Program-made: the position numbers and the translations under genes | The notes under the pieces: generated by a model | Told to the model about the DNA's origin: nothing | Seen by the model: the letters and a program-made list of their open reading frames with translations, nothing else | Database searches by the model: none | From: DATBGO01 sp963785765 | GTDB taxonomy: Bacteria > Actinomycetota > Actinomycetes > Streptosporangiales > Streptosporangiaceae | NCBI GenBank assembly: GCA_963785765.1 | Contig: CAWAWM010000003.1 | Location: forward strand, 558,001-622,000 | Reading direction: 5' to 3' | Length of the DNA stretch: 64,000 nt | In this document: piece by piece, positions 16,604 through 25,130 of the stretch | Layout of the letters: every line of letters starts with the position of its first letter | Position numbering within the stretch: position 1 is the stretch's first letter

Positions 16604-17956
16604 TCAGAAGGTCTCGACGACGCGCAGCGGGGCGGTCGGGTCATCGTGGTCCTGTGCGGTCACCAGCTCGCGGTCAAGCGGCGCTGAGGGCGGCTCGGGC
16701 AGCGCCCAGCCATCCCGGCGCAGCGCGGCCACGAAGGCGTCCACCAGGGCCGGGTCGAACTGGCTGCCCGAGCCCTTGCGGAGTTCCTCAACCGCATCGT
16801 CGATCTGGCGCGCCTCCCGGTAGGACCGGGTCGACGTCATCGAGTCGAACGCATCGGCCACCGCGATGATGCGCGCGAACTCGGGAATCTCGTCACCGGC
16901 GAACCCCATCGGGTAACCGCGGCCGTCGATCCGCTCGTGATGATGCATGATGCCGGTCAGCGCCTCGTTCAGGAAGCCGATCTCCCGCACGATTTCCAGG
17001 CCGCGCATCGGGTGCAGCTGAATGGCCGCGTACTCCTCCTCGGTCAGCGCGCCGGTCTTCTGCAGCACCTTGGTGGGCACGCCCAGCTTGCCCACATCGT
17101 GCAGCATCCCGGCGAACCTGATCGCCTCCGCGCGGTCGGCCCGCATGCCGATCTGGCGGGCGATCATCCCGGATCCGCGGGAGACCCGCTCGCTGTGGCC
17201 GCGGGTGTAGAAGTCCTTGGTCTCGACGGCCTGGCAGAGCGCCGCCATGGTGGCCGCGTAGGCCCGCTGCTGCTCAGCGAACTGGCCCATGGCCCAGCGC
17301 GCCACGAACAGCGGAACCAGCACCAGGGCGGCAGCATACGGGCCCATCACGTACCACAGCGCCGCGATGACCAGGCCGAGCGCCGCGTAACCGAGATCGG
17401 AGACGAGCAGCAGCGGCAGGCTGGACTCCAGCCGGATCCGGCGCCGCGGCCTGGCGTCGCCGTCGATCAGCTGCAGCATTCCCCACAGCAGGCCCTGATT
17501 GGTCAGCACATGCACGACCGCGGCCACCGCGAACGGCCAGATAATGACGGGGAAGTCGGTGAACCCGGGTACCCCGAGGTGGCCGTGCAGGGCGACGAAC
17601 GCTGTCCCGGCCAGGTAGCCGGACAGCGCATACATCGCGCCGTTGAACACCCGCTCGGCCAGCACCAGCTTGCGCCGCGGGCTCAGCACCGACACGCTGC
17701 CCACCAGCGCGGCCCCGACCGGGCCGAGCAGCACCACGGCGGCCAGGGTGGCGGCTGAACTCGGCGACCAGGCCGACTGCCGCGCCGCGAGCTGCGCCGG
17801 AGTCGAGTCGCAGATCAGGAACAATGCCATCAGCACGACGAGCTGAATCCACCAGGTCATGCTCATGGATCCAGTCAGCCTGGGCGTGACGAGAGCGGCG
17901 GCTGCCACCACCACCGCCGTTATGTACAGCCACGCCGCCCGGGAGACCCTGCTCAT
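16604..17956 (-). CDS. Membrane HD-GYP domain protein (putative c-di-GMP phosphodiesterase)
   Basis: The N-terminal half has several hydrophobic helices (LYITAVVVAAAALVTP, WWIQLVVLMALFLICD and others). The C-terminal half is a full HD-GYP domain: TRGHSERVSRGSGMIARQIG, FAGMLHDVGKLGVP and GIMHHHERIDGRGYPMGF. Intact HDxGK and HHExxDGxGYP motifs predict hydrolysis of cyclic dinucleotides at the membrane. It is the first gene of a two-gene unit with the degenerate HD protein and lies downstream of rsrA on the same strand, 218 bp away. Confidence 0.88.
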   Translation of the reverse strand: MSRVSRAAWLYITAVVVAAAALVTPRLTGSMSMTWWIQLVVLMALFLICDSTPAQLAARQSAWSPSSAATLAAVVLLGPVGAALVGSVSVLSPRRKLVLAERVFNGAMYALSGYLAGTAFVALHGHLGVPGFTDFPVIIWPFAVAAVVHVLTNQGLLWGMLQLIDGDARPRRRIRLESSLPLLLVSDLGYAALGLVIAALWYVMGPYAAALVLVPLFVARWAMGQFAEQQRAYAATMAALCQAVETKDFYTRGHSERVSRGSGMIARQIGMRADRAEAIRFAGMLHDVGKLGVPTKVLQKTGALTEEEYAAIQLHPMRGLEIVREIGFLNEALTGIMHHHERIDGRGYPMGFAGDEIPEFARIIAVADAFDSMTSTRSYREARQIDDAVEELRKGSGSQFDPALVDAFVAALRRDGWALPEPPSAPLDRELVTAQDHDDPTAPLRVVETF

Positions 17957-18173
17957 GACCCCTCGCCCTGTCGGCCTGCTGCCGGCCCCCGGGCGCCGGT
18001 TGGTCCCCCCCGCGCCCGGGGCCGCAGCGCCGGGAACGCCGCTGCGCCCGGCCCAATGCCGCCACTTAGGGTAACGCGATCAAGCAGGATCGCGTGGGTC
18101 TCCGTCGTATCAGGTAACTCGCGCAGCCCTGAAAGTACGACATATAGCGAAACGGATTATCGGCCGCCCGGCG

Positions 18174-18455
18174 CTATTCGACGTGCAACTCAATCTCGAG
18201 CTCGGCCCGGACCGCCTGAATCCGCGTCAGGACCTTGGTCCGCAGTTCGCTCGGCACATCCTCATAGCCGCAATGCTTATGCACCAGCCGCTTGACGGCC
18301 TCTTCGAGACCGTACTCGCGCAGGCACGGCCCGCACTCGTCGAGATGCTGGCGGATCTGGGCGCAGCCGGAATCCTCGATTTCGCCGTCCAGATAGGAGT
18401 ACACGCGCGCGAGTACCTCGCTACAGGGCACCTCGTGCGGTTTGCCGCAGCTCAT
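18174..18455 (-). CDS. rsrA: Redox-sensing zinc anti-sigma factor (RsrA/RshA family)
   Basis: A 93-residue ZAS protein. Cys11, His37, Cys41 and Cys44 (HLDECGPC) fall at the same residue numbers as the zinc ligands and redox cysteines of S. coelicolor RsrA. It binds SigR/SigH in the reduced state and releases it when a disulfide forms and zinc is lost. Its ATG overlaps the sigma-factor stop (ATGA). The same position is held by rshA in M. tuberculosis. Confidence 0.94.
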   Translation of the reverse strand: MSCGKPHEVPCSEVLARVYSYLDGEIEDSGCAQIRQHLDECGPCLREYGLEEAVKRLVHKHCGYEDVPSELRTKVLTRIQAVRAELEIELHVE

Positions 18456-19129
18456 TCCGCGTCCTTCCTGGGCACATCGCCAGATGACGCCTCGGCAGCG
18501 GTCGAGGCCGCCCTGACCAGGCCCTGCTGCGCCGCATAGTCCTGAAGCATGTCGCGGAGCTGCCTGCGCCCGCGGTGCAGGCGGCTCATCACGGTCCCGA
18601 TCGGGGTGCCCATGATGTCCGCGATCTCCTTGTAAGCGAAGCCTTCCACATCGGCCAGGTAGACCGCGATGCGGAAGTCCTCGGGGAGGGCCTGCAGCGC
18701 CGATTTGATGTCCGAGTCCGGGAGCCGTTCCAGCGCCTCCGCCTCCGCGGACTTCAGCCCGGCGGAAGTGTGCGAGGCGGCCCTGGCCAGCTGCCAGTCC
18801 TCGATCTCCTCGGTACCCGACCGCTGCGGCTCACGCTGCCGCTTGCGGTAGGAGTTGATGAACGTGTTGGTGAGAATCCGGAATAGCCAGGCCTTGAGGT
18901 TGGTGCCCACCTGGAACTGGTGAAAGGACGCGTACGCCTTGGCGAAAGTCTCCTGCACCAGGTCCTCGGCGTCGGCGGGATTGCGTGTCATCCGCATCGC
19001 CGCCGCATACAGCTGATCCAGGTACGGCAGGACATCGCGGGAGAAGCGCTCACTGCGCTCCTGCAGTGTCTCAGGGACCTGACTCACCTCCTCCGCGAAC
19101 GCCCGCTGCGGCTGGCCGAACTGCCACAT
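18452..19129 (-). CDS. sigR: ECF sigma factor SigR/SigH (thiol-oxidative stress)
   Basis: A 225-residue ECF sigma factor from the ATG at 19129. Region 2 (LYAAAMRMTRNPADAEDLVQETFAKAYASFHQF, NLKAWLFRILTNTFINSYRK) and region 4 (LPEDFRIAVYLADVEGFAYKEIADIMGTPIGTVMSRLHRGRRQL) match SigH/SigR closely. It transcribes thioredoxin, mycothiol and proteolysis genes after thiol oxidation. The frame is open further upstream; a GTG at 19219, just downstream of a SigR-type promoter, could give a form 30 residues longer, like the long SigR' isoform of Streptomyces. Coupled to rsrA. Confidence 0.93.
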   Translation of the reverse strand: MWQFGQPQRAFAEEVSQVPETLQERSERFSRDVLPYLDQLYAAAMRMTRNPADAEDLVQETFAKAYASFHQFQVGTNLKAWLFRILTNTFINSYRKRQREPQRSGTEEIEDWQLARAASHTSAGLKSAEAEALERLPDSDIKSALQALPEDFRIAVYLADVEGFAYKEIADIMGTPIGTVMSRLHRGRRQLRDMLQDYAAQQGLVRAASTAAEASSGDVPRKDAE

Positions 19130-19228
19130 GCCTCGGGCGGAGGATACAACGCCTGAGCCAGGCTTCTCTCGCGTCACGACCGTGGAGACGTCATCGACCT
19201 GGCGGGTGGCTACTGGCACGGGTGGTGT

Positions 19229-19254
19229 AACACGCTCCCGAGTGGCTTCATTCC
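19229..19254 (-). promoter_or_regulatory. SigR-type promoter of the sigR-rsrA operon
   Basis: On the minus strand GGAAT (19254-19250), 18 nt, then GTT (19231-19229) matches the SigR/SigH consensus GGAAT-N18/19-GTT. The start point would fall near 19222, so a GTG at 19219 would be at or close to the mRNA 5' end. This indicates positive autoregulation, as in Streptomyces and mycobacteria. Confidence 0.75.
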
Positions 19255-19265
19255 TTGATCCGAGC

Positions 19266-19616
19266 TTAGCGCCGGCGCCGGTCGCGCCTGGCCTGGCAGG
19301 GTACACAGCAGGCCGCCTCCGGCCTGGCTTCCAGCCGCCCCTCGGGTACGGCCGCCCCACAGTCTGCGCAGGTCCCGTAAGTTCCCTGGGCGATCCTGGC
19401 TAGCGCGTCGCTGACCTCCGACCGCTGCCGTTTGGCGAGTTCCAGCACCGCCTCGGTGCGCTCGGTCTCGGCCAGATTGGCACCCGCGTCGGCGGGATCC
19501 TGCGGGTACCCGGGCACCCACTCGTCTTGATGCTCGCCGGTCAGGACCAGGATCGATCTGTCCAGATCGATGCGAATCTGCTCTAAGCGCTGGCGAGCGG
19601 CGGCAGTATCCATCAC
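19266..19616 (-). CDS. TraR/DksA-family zinc-finger protein
   Basis: A 116-residue protein with a helical N-terminal half and a C-terminal zinc finger, CADCGAAVPEGRLEARPEAACCVPC (shortened here: CADCG ... CVPC). It is the general size of actinobacterial RNA-polymerase-binding DksA-like proteins. Two adjacent starts (GTG 19616, ATG 19613) follow GGAGG. It sits 5 bp after the SRAP stop on the same strand, so the two form an operon, and the sigR promoter lies within its 3' flank. Confidence 0.85.
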   Translation of the reverse strand: MMDTAAARQRLEQIRIDLDRSILVLTGEHQDEWVPGYPQDPADAGANLAETERTEAVLELAKRQRSEVSDALARIAQGTYGTCADCGAAVPEGRLEARPEAACCVPCQARRDRRRR

Positions 19617-19621
19617 GTTCG

Positions 19622-20506
19622 CTACCTCCGGTCCGCGCGCTCGGTGGCGCCGGGCCGGGCCGCCGGGTCGCCGGGCCCGATCGGCTCGATCGGCTCGATC
19701 AGCTGCGCGCCGTTATGCCGTACCGAGTTGACCTCGGTGGAGACCGGCCGCCAGACCAGCCCGCCGGACACCGCGGGGGTCAGCAGCGCACGCAGGTCGG
19801 CGGGGTCATCACTGGCCGGGTCGAGCCAGTCCGCCCAGCTGTCCGACCCGATGATCATCGGCATCCGGTCATGGATTCGGCCCAGCTCGTCCGGCGCATT
19901 CGTGGTGATGATCGCGGCCGTCCAGAGCCAGGCGTGCTCATGGTCATCGGGCACCCCCCGATCCCGCCACAGCTCGTAGATTCCGGCCATCGCCAGCGGG
20001 CCGCCGTCGGCGCGGCTGATGTAGTAGGGCTGCTTGACGGTGCGGCCGTCAACCTGGATGGGCTGCCACTCGTAGTAGCCGTCCGCGGGCAGCAGGCAGC
20101 GCCGCCGGGCGAACGCCTTGCGGAACGCCGGCTTGCTGTCGACCGTCTCGGCGCGCGCGTTGATCAGGCGACCGCCCATCGAGGGGTCCTTGGCCCACGA
20201 CGGCACCAGGCCCCACCGGAGCACGCGCAGTTCCCTGGCCGGCCCGCCCGCCGCGCCGTCAGCCTTCGTCCCGCCCGCCGCGCCGTCAGCCTTCGTCTCC
20301 TCAGCCGCCCCGGTTCCGGCCCGGCTCGGCGCGGCCTGATCCGCTCCGGCCGCGGCGCGCGGGGCGCGGGTCAGCACGGCGTACACGGGCTTGGTGGGCG
20401 CGACGTTGTAGTCGGGATCGAGCGGCTCAGTGACGCGGTCGCGCTCAATACGGAACTCCTCAAGGAGCTCTATTCGCTTACGCGCGGAGGCATACCGGCC
20501 ACACAT
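19622..20506 (-). CDS. SRAP (YedK/HMCES-type) abasic-site DNA-protein crosslink protein
   Basis: Starts MCGRYA, so Cys2 becomes the N-terminal nucleophile that links covalently to abasic sites in single-stranded DNA. The conserved Asn in YNVAPT (Asn34), the Glu of LPADGYYEW and the His of IHDRMP complete the active site. Between the first strand pair and RVLRWGLVPSWAKDP there is an insert of about 45 residues rich in Ala/Gly with two TKADGAAGG units. Equivalent to Rv3226c, divergent from aroA. Confidence 0.92.
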   Translation of the reverse strand: MCGRYASARKRIELLEEFRIERDRVTEPLDPDYNVAPTKPVYAVLTRAPRAAAGADQAAPSRAGTGAAEETKADGAAGGTKADGAAGGPARELRVLRWGLVPSWAKDPSMGGRLINARAETVDSKPAFRKAFARRRCLLPADGYYEWQPIQVDGRTVKQPYYISRADGGPLAMAGIYELWRDRGVPDDHEHAWLWTAAIITTNAPDELGRIHDRMPMIIGSDSWADWLDPASDDPADLRALLTPAVSGGLVWRPVSTEVNSVRHNGAQLIEPIEPIGPGDPAARPGATERADRR

Positions 20507-20728
20507 GTCCTCACCTTGACAGGAGCATCACGGGGATCTGGGGGAAGCACAGATTGTGCGAGTTCATAGCCAAGTTCCGGTACTGCCAAACCTCGGCGGG
20601 GCGCTTTGCCTGCCCGGCCCAGTACGCTCGCTCCCGGTAGCCTCGGATAAGACAGCTGATAAGACAGCGAGACGGGACGCGGCGGCCAGGCAGCGCGCCT
20701 ACGGCACGGCGGGACGGAGGTGCAGCGC

Positions 20729-22237
20729 ATGGACCGGGCGGCGGGGCCGGACGGCGGACCGGGTAGCGGCTCGGACAGCGGACCCGACGGGCGCTGGCAC
20801 GCGCCTGCAGCCAGCGGGCCGGTGCGGGCGCTGGTGGCTGTCCCCGGGTCCAAGTCGATGACCAACCGGGCCCTCATCCTGGCTGCGCTGGCTGACGGCC
20901 CCACGCTGATCACTGGCCCGCTGGCCGCCCGGGACACCCGGCTGATGGCGGACGCGCTGCGCGCGCTCGGCAGCCTGATCGAGGCTGCGGCCGCGCCCTC
21001 GCCGGGAACCGCGCCCTCGCCGGGAACCAGGTCGCCGTCGCCGGCCGCACCCCGGGGCGCACCGTCGTCGGCCGCACCGCTCCCGGGCACACCGCTTCCG
21101 GACACACCGCTCCTGGGGACACCACCGCCCGCGGCCTGGCGGGTGACGCCGGGGCAGCGGGCCGGCCGCGTGACCGTCGACGTCGGCAATGCCGGCACCG
21201 TGATGCGCTTCGTGCCACCGGTGGCCGCATTGGGCAGCGCGGAGGTGGAGTTCACCGGGGATCGCCGTGCTGCGCAGCGGCCGGTCGGCGGGCTGCTCGA
21301 GGCGCTGCGTGAATTCGGCGCGCTGATTAGCGACGACGGCCGGGGCGCGATCCCGTTTACGGTGCACGGCCGGGGCGCCGTCCCGGGCGGCAGCGTCACG
21401 CTGGACGCATCAGGTTCCTCCCAGCTCGTCTCTGGGCTGCTGCTCGCCGCGCCCCGCTACCAGAAGGGGGCGGAGATCAGGCACGAGGGACCCAGGGTCC
21501 CGTCGGCGCCGCACATCGCGATGACCGTGCAGATGCTGCGGGATGCGGGCGCCGACGTGGAGACGGGGAGCCGGGGCGATGACGGCGGCCAGCCCGGGTC
21601 ATCCGTTCCGGATATCTGGCGGGTTCAGCCCGGCCCGCTCCGGCCGTCGATGATCGCGGTGGAACCCGACCTGTCCAACGCGGTGCCATTCCTGGCCGCG
21701 GCGCTGGTCACCGGCGGCTCGGTGACGGTGCGCGACTGGCCAGGCCGGACCACCCAGCCCGCCGGGCAGATCCTGGCGGTCCTCGAGGCGATGGGCGCGA
21801 CCAGCACGCTAACTCCGGAGGGAATGCAGGTCACGGGGACCGGCCGGATCCGCGGCGTCACCGCGGACCTTCGCGATATACCCGAGCCAGTGCCCGTCCT
21901 GGCCGCGCTGGCCGCGCTGGCCGAGTCGCCGTCAGTGCTCACCGGTATCGGTCACATGCGCACTCACGAGAGCGACCGGCTCGCAGCGCTGGCGGCGGAG
22001 ATCGGCGCGCTCGGTGGCGAGGTCATCGAGCACGCCGACGGCCTGGAGGTCAGGCCCAGGCCGTTGCGCGCGGCGACGGCGGCCTTCGACAGCCATGACG
22101 ATCACCGGCTGGTCATGGCCGCGGCGGTGCTGGGCCTTGCGGTGCCCGGCCTGACCGTGCAGAACGCGGCGACCGTCGGCAAGACCTTCCCGGCCTTCAC
22201 CGGCACCTGGTCGGCGATGCTGGAGCAGTCGCCCTGA
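20729..22237 (+). CDS. aroA: 3-phosphoshikimate 1-carboxyvinyltransferase (EPSP synthase)
   Basis: Joins shikimate-3-phosphate and phosphoenolpyruvate in the aromatic pathway. Key motifs are present: PGSKSMTNRALI (substrate Lys), NAGTVMRFVPP, HMRTHESDRL and DSHDDHRLVMA. At 502 residues it is longer than the usual 420-450. An insert of roughly 45 residues rich in Pro, Ser, Thr and Ala lies between ALGSLIEAA and WRVTPG, made of short PSPGT and PLPGTP-like units. The ATG has GGAGG 8 nt upstream; a GTG at 20720 overlaps that site. First gene of an aroA-rsgA-hisN run. Confidence 0.95.
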   Translation: MDRAAGPDGGPGSGSDSGPDGRWHAPAASGPVRALVAVPGSKSMTNRALILAALADGPTLITGPLAARDTRLMADALRALGSLIEAAAAPSPGTAPSPGTRSPSPAAPRGAPSSAAPLPGTPLPDTPLLGTPPPAAWRVTPGQRAGRVTVDVGNAGTVMRFVPPVAALGSAEVEFTGDRRAAQRPVGGLLEALREFGALISDDGRGAIPFTVHGRGAVPGGSVTLDASGSSQLVSGLLLAAPRYQKGAEIRHEGPRVPSAPHIAMTVQMLRDAGADVETGSRGDDGGQPGSSVPDIWRVQPGPLRPSMIAVEPDLSNAVPFLAAALVTGGSVTVRDWPGRTTQPAGQILAVLEAMGATSTLTPEGMQVTGTGRIRGVTADLRDIPEPVPVLAALAALAESPSVLTGIGHMRTHESDRLAALAAEIGALGGEVIEHADGLEVRPRPLRAATAAFDSHDDHRLVMAAAVLGLAVPGLTVQNAATVGKTFPAFTGTWSAMLEQSP

Positions 22238-22275
22238 ACCGGCCGAACAGCCGCCGCGAGCTGGACGAAGACGAT

Positions 22276-23487
22276 GTGCGGGTGCGGCCGGGCCGGGGCT
22301 CCCGGCCCCGCACCAGGCGCAGGCCCGCCCATGAGGACGCGGCCGAGGCCTTCGTGGTCGCTGTCGACCGCGGCCGGTACCACTGCGTGATCGGCGACCG
22401 CGAGGTCACCGCCATGACCGCGCGCGAGCTTGGCCATCGCCGGGTGGTGGTCGGCGACACGGTCAGCCTGGCCGGCGACACCTCCGGATCGCCGGGCACG
22501 CTGGCGCGGATCGTCCGGGTGGCCCCGCGCGCCACGGTGCTGCGCCGCTCAGCCGACGACACCGACCCGGTGGAACGGGTGATCGTGGCCAACGCCGACC
22601 AGCTGGTGATCGTCAGCGCGCTCGCCGACCCGCCGCCCCGGCCCCGGCTGATCGACAGGTTCCTGGTCGCGGCCTACGACGCCGGACTGGATCCGCTGCT
22701 CTGCCTGACCAAGGCCGACCTGGCCAGCCCCGATGAGCTGCTGGCCGGCTACGCGCCGCTGGGCACCGAGTACGTCGTCACCGGGCGGCCGCTGACCGAG
22801 GACATGCTGGCGGAGCTGCGGCGCAAGCTGGCTGGCCGACTCAGCGTGCTGGTCGGGCATTCGGGAGTGGGCAAGTCCACGCTGGTCAACGCGCTCATTC
22901 CGGACGCGGGCCGGGCGGTCGGCCGGGTGAGCGAGGTGACCGGGCGGGGCCGGCACACTTCGTCATCGGCGGTGGCGCTGCGGCTGCCCGGCGGCGGTTG
23001 GCTCATTGATACCCCGGGGCTGCGCAGTTTCGGGCTCGGGCACATCGCACCGGACCGGATCGTGCAGGCGTTCAGCGATATCGCCGAGGGAACGGCCAAC
23101 TGCCCGCCCGGTTGCACGCACCTGGAGCCCGGCTGCGCGCTGGACTCCTGGGTCGCTGCCCATGGCGGCGGCCCGCTGGCCGCCAGGCTTGACTCGCTGC
23201 GCCGCCTGCTGCGCAGCCTGGAGGGCCTGGGATCCGGCGACGCCGCTGCCGAGGACAGCGCTCCTGAAGACAGCGCGCCCGAGGACAGCGCGCCCGAGAA
23301 CAGCGCGCTCGAGGACGGGCCGCTGGCCGGCCCCGCGGCCGACGACATCATCGCGGGCGACACGAGCACGGGCGACACGGACACGGGCGACACGAGCACG
23401 GGCGACACAGGCACAGCCGACACGAGCACAGCCGACACGAGCACGGCCGATGTCGCGGCGCGCGACACCCCTCAGGAAGGCCGCTAG
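22276..23487 (+). CDS. rsgA: Ribosome small subunit-dependent GTPase A
   Basis: A circularly permuted GTPase that assists late 30S maturation. Visible are the N-terminal OB fold (AEAFVVAVDRGRYHCVIGDREV), G4 (CLTKADLAS), G1 (GHSGVGKSTLVNAL), G3 (DTPGLRSFG) and the C-terminal zinc knuckle (CPPGCTHLEPGCAL). The GTG start leaves the typical N-terminal DEDDVRVRP partly upstream; no better start is seen. About 85 added residues at the C-terminus are two repeat blocks, PEDSA and TSTGD/TSTAD. Follows aroA by 38 bp. Confidence 0.93.
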   Translation: MRVRPGRGSRPRTRRRPAHEDAAEAFVVAVDRGRYHCVIGDREVTAMTARELGHRRVVVGDTVSLAGDTSGSPGTLARIVRVAPRATVLRRSADDTDPVERVIVANADQLVIVSALADPPPRPRLIDRFLVAAYDAGLDPLLCLTKADLASPDELLAGYAPLGTEYVVTGRPLTEDMLAELRRKLAGRLSVLVGHSGVGKSTLVNALIPDAGRAVGRVSEVTGRGRHTSSSAVALRLPGGGWLIDTPGLRSFGLGHIAPDRIVQAFSDIAEGTANCPPGCTHLEPGCALDSWVAAHGGGPLAARLDSLRRLLRSLEGLGSGDAAAEDSAPEDSAPEDSAPENSALEDGPLAGPAADDIIAGDTSTGDTDTGDTSTGDTGTADTSTADTSTADVAARDTPQEGR

Positions 23488-23559
23488 CCAGGGAGAGAAT
23501 CGGACCGACGGCGGTGCCGCGATGGCCCAGGTGGCCTCGCACGCGATACCGTTCGCGCC

Positions 23560-24345
23560 ATGGCAGGGTATGACGACGATCTACGCTTCGCCCACGTCCT
23601 CGCGGACGCGGCGGACGACATCACCATGCGCCGGTTCCGCGCTCTTGACCTGCGCGTCGAGTCGAAGCCCGATCTCACGCCGGTCACCGATGCCGACTTG
23701 GCCACCGAGGAATCGCTGCGCAACGTGCTGAGCCGGGCCCGACCGCGGGACGCGATGCTCGGCGAGGAGTTCGGCAGGACCGGCACCGGGAAGCGATGCT
23801 GGGTGATCGACCCGATCGACGGCACCCAGAACTTCGTCCGCGGCGTACCGGTCTGGGCGACGCTGGTCGGCCTGATGGCTGAGGGCGAGGTCGTAGTCGG
23901 GGTGGTGTCGGCGCCCGCACTCGGCCGGCGCTGGTGGGCGGGCCGGGACGGCGGGGCGTGGACCGGGCGCAGCCTCACCAAGGCGTCGGGCTGCCACGTC
24001 TCTGCAGTAACCAGCCTGGGGGATGCCTCGCTGTCCTACTCCGATCTGCCCGGCTGGGAGCGGCAAGGCCGGATGGCGGGCTTCCTCAGCCTGGCGGACT
24101 CGGTCTGGCGGACTCGTGCCTACGGCGATTTCTGGTCCCACGTGCTGGTCGCGGAGGGCGCGGTCGACATCTCCGCCGAGCCCGAGGTGTCGCTCTGGGA
24201 CCTGGCCGCGCTGCAGATCATCGTGGAGGAGGCAGGCGGCATCTTCACCGACCTGGCGGGCAAGCCCACTCCCGACGGCGGCAGCGTGGTGTGCACCAAC
24301 GCGCATCTACACAGCGAGGTACTCGGCCTGCTGGGCCCGGCCTGA
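23560..24345 (+). CDS. hisN: Histidinol-phosphatase, inositol monophosphatase family
   Basis: A 261-residue Mg-dependent phosphatase: GEEFG, the metal loop WVIDPIDGTQNFVRGVPVWATLVGL and the second metal site WDLAALQIIVEEAGG. Its position in the aroA-rsgA-hisN cluster matches the hisN locus of Streptomyces and supports the last-but-one histidine step (histidinol phosphate to histidinol) over inositol monophosphatase. TACCGT lies 7 nt before the ATG with no Shine-Dalgarno, suggesting a leaderless start. Confidence 0.9.
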   Translation: MAGYDDDLRFAHVLADAADDITMRRFRALDLRVESKPDLTPVTDADLATEESLRNVLSRARPRDAMLGEEFGRTGTGKRCWVIDPIDGTQNFVRGVPVWATLVGLMAEGEVVVGVVSAPALGRRWWAGRDGGAWTGRSLTKASGCHVSAVTSLGDASLSYSDLPGWERQGRMAGFLSLADSVWRTRAYGDFWSHVLVAEGAVDISAEPEVSLWDLAALQIIVEEAGGIFTDLAGKPTPDGGSVVCTNAHLHSEVLGLLGPA

Positions 24346-24486
24346 CGCCCCGCGCCGCTCGGGTGGCCGGCCAGATCGCCGGCGTTCAGCGGATTGTGGA
24401 TTGGGGCCTTGCCCTCGGCCACCGGATCACCGATGCTGGTTTGCGTTAGGCATCACAAGTTCACAAGCAGACCGGGAGATCTATAT

Positions 24487-24900
24487 ATGAAGGTTCGGGA
24501 CGGGATGACCCGGGTGGTCCTGACTGTCGGCCCTGCGCACACACTGCGCGAGGCCTCCCGCCAGATGTCCGCGCACCGGGTCGGCGCCGCGGTCGTGACC
24601 GATCATGATCGTTCCGGTATCGGCATCCTGACCGAGCGTGACATCCTCGACTCGATCGGCGCCGGGCAGGATCCCGACATCGAGCTGGTGGCCGATCACC
24701 GCACAGAGGATGTGGTGTTCGCGTCCCCCGAGTGGACGCTGGATCAGGCGGCCGCAGCCATGGTCCGCGGGAATTTCCGGCACCTGATCGTGATCGAGGA
24801 CAATGAGGTGGCCGGCCTGCTCTCGATGCGGGACATAGTCCGCGGCTGGTCGGGATCGGCGGTCCTCGCCGACGGCAGCCGACAGGCAGCGCGAACCTGA
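24487..24900 (+). CDS. CBS-domain pair protein
   Basis: A 137-residue protein made of two CBS motifs (MKVRDGMTRVVLTVGPAHTLREASRQM..., GIGILTERDILDSIGAG and HLIVIEDNEVAGLLSMRDIVRGW). Free-standing CBS pairs bind adenosine nucleotides and act as energy or redox sensors on partner proteins. The ATG follows GGGAG at 8-9 nt. A related but not identical paralogue lies at 44800-45258. The partner is unknown. Confidence 0.88.
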   Translation: MKVRDGMTRVVLTVGPAHTLREASRQMSAHRVGAAVVTDHDRSGIGILTERDILDSIGAGQDPDIELVADHRTEDVVFASPEWTLDQAAAAMVRGNFRHLIVIEDNEVAGLLSMRDIVRGWSGSAVLADGSRQAART

Positions 24901-24969
24901 GGCCCGGCCCTTAGCGCACGGGCGCCTGTCCGGCTGGGGATTCTGCCGCTGCGCCCAGAACCGTCCCGC

Positions 24970-25130
24970 CCTGCTGCGCCCGGAACGGCCCCTGCTGCGC
25001 CCGGAACGGCCCCTGCTGCGCCCGGAGCAGCCCCGGCGTTTCCGCCGCGGGCAGCGTTTCCGCCGCGGGCAGCGTTTCCGGCGCTGCGGCCGACGTTTCC
25101 GGCGCTGCGGCTAGCGTTTCCGTCTCTGCG
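24970..25130. repeat. Minisatellite cluster with 21- and 18-bp units
   Basis: Three copies of a 21-bp unit (24970-24990, 24991-25011, 25012-25032), two copies of an 18-bp unit starting GCGTTTCCG (25036-25053, 25054-25071), then about two looser units of 20-21 bp to 25115. All lie between the CBS gene and a hypothetical gene. In one minus-strand frame they encode Gly/Ala/Asn-rich repeats, but that frame runs into the CBS gene. Confidence 0.9.
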
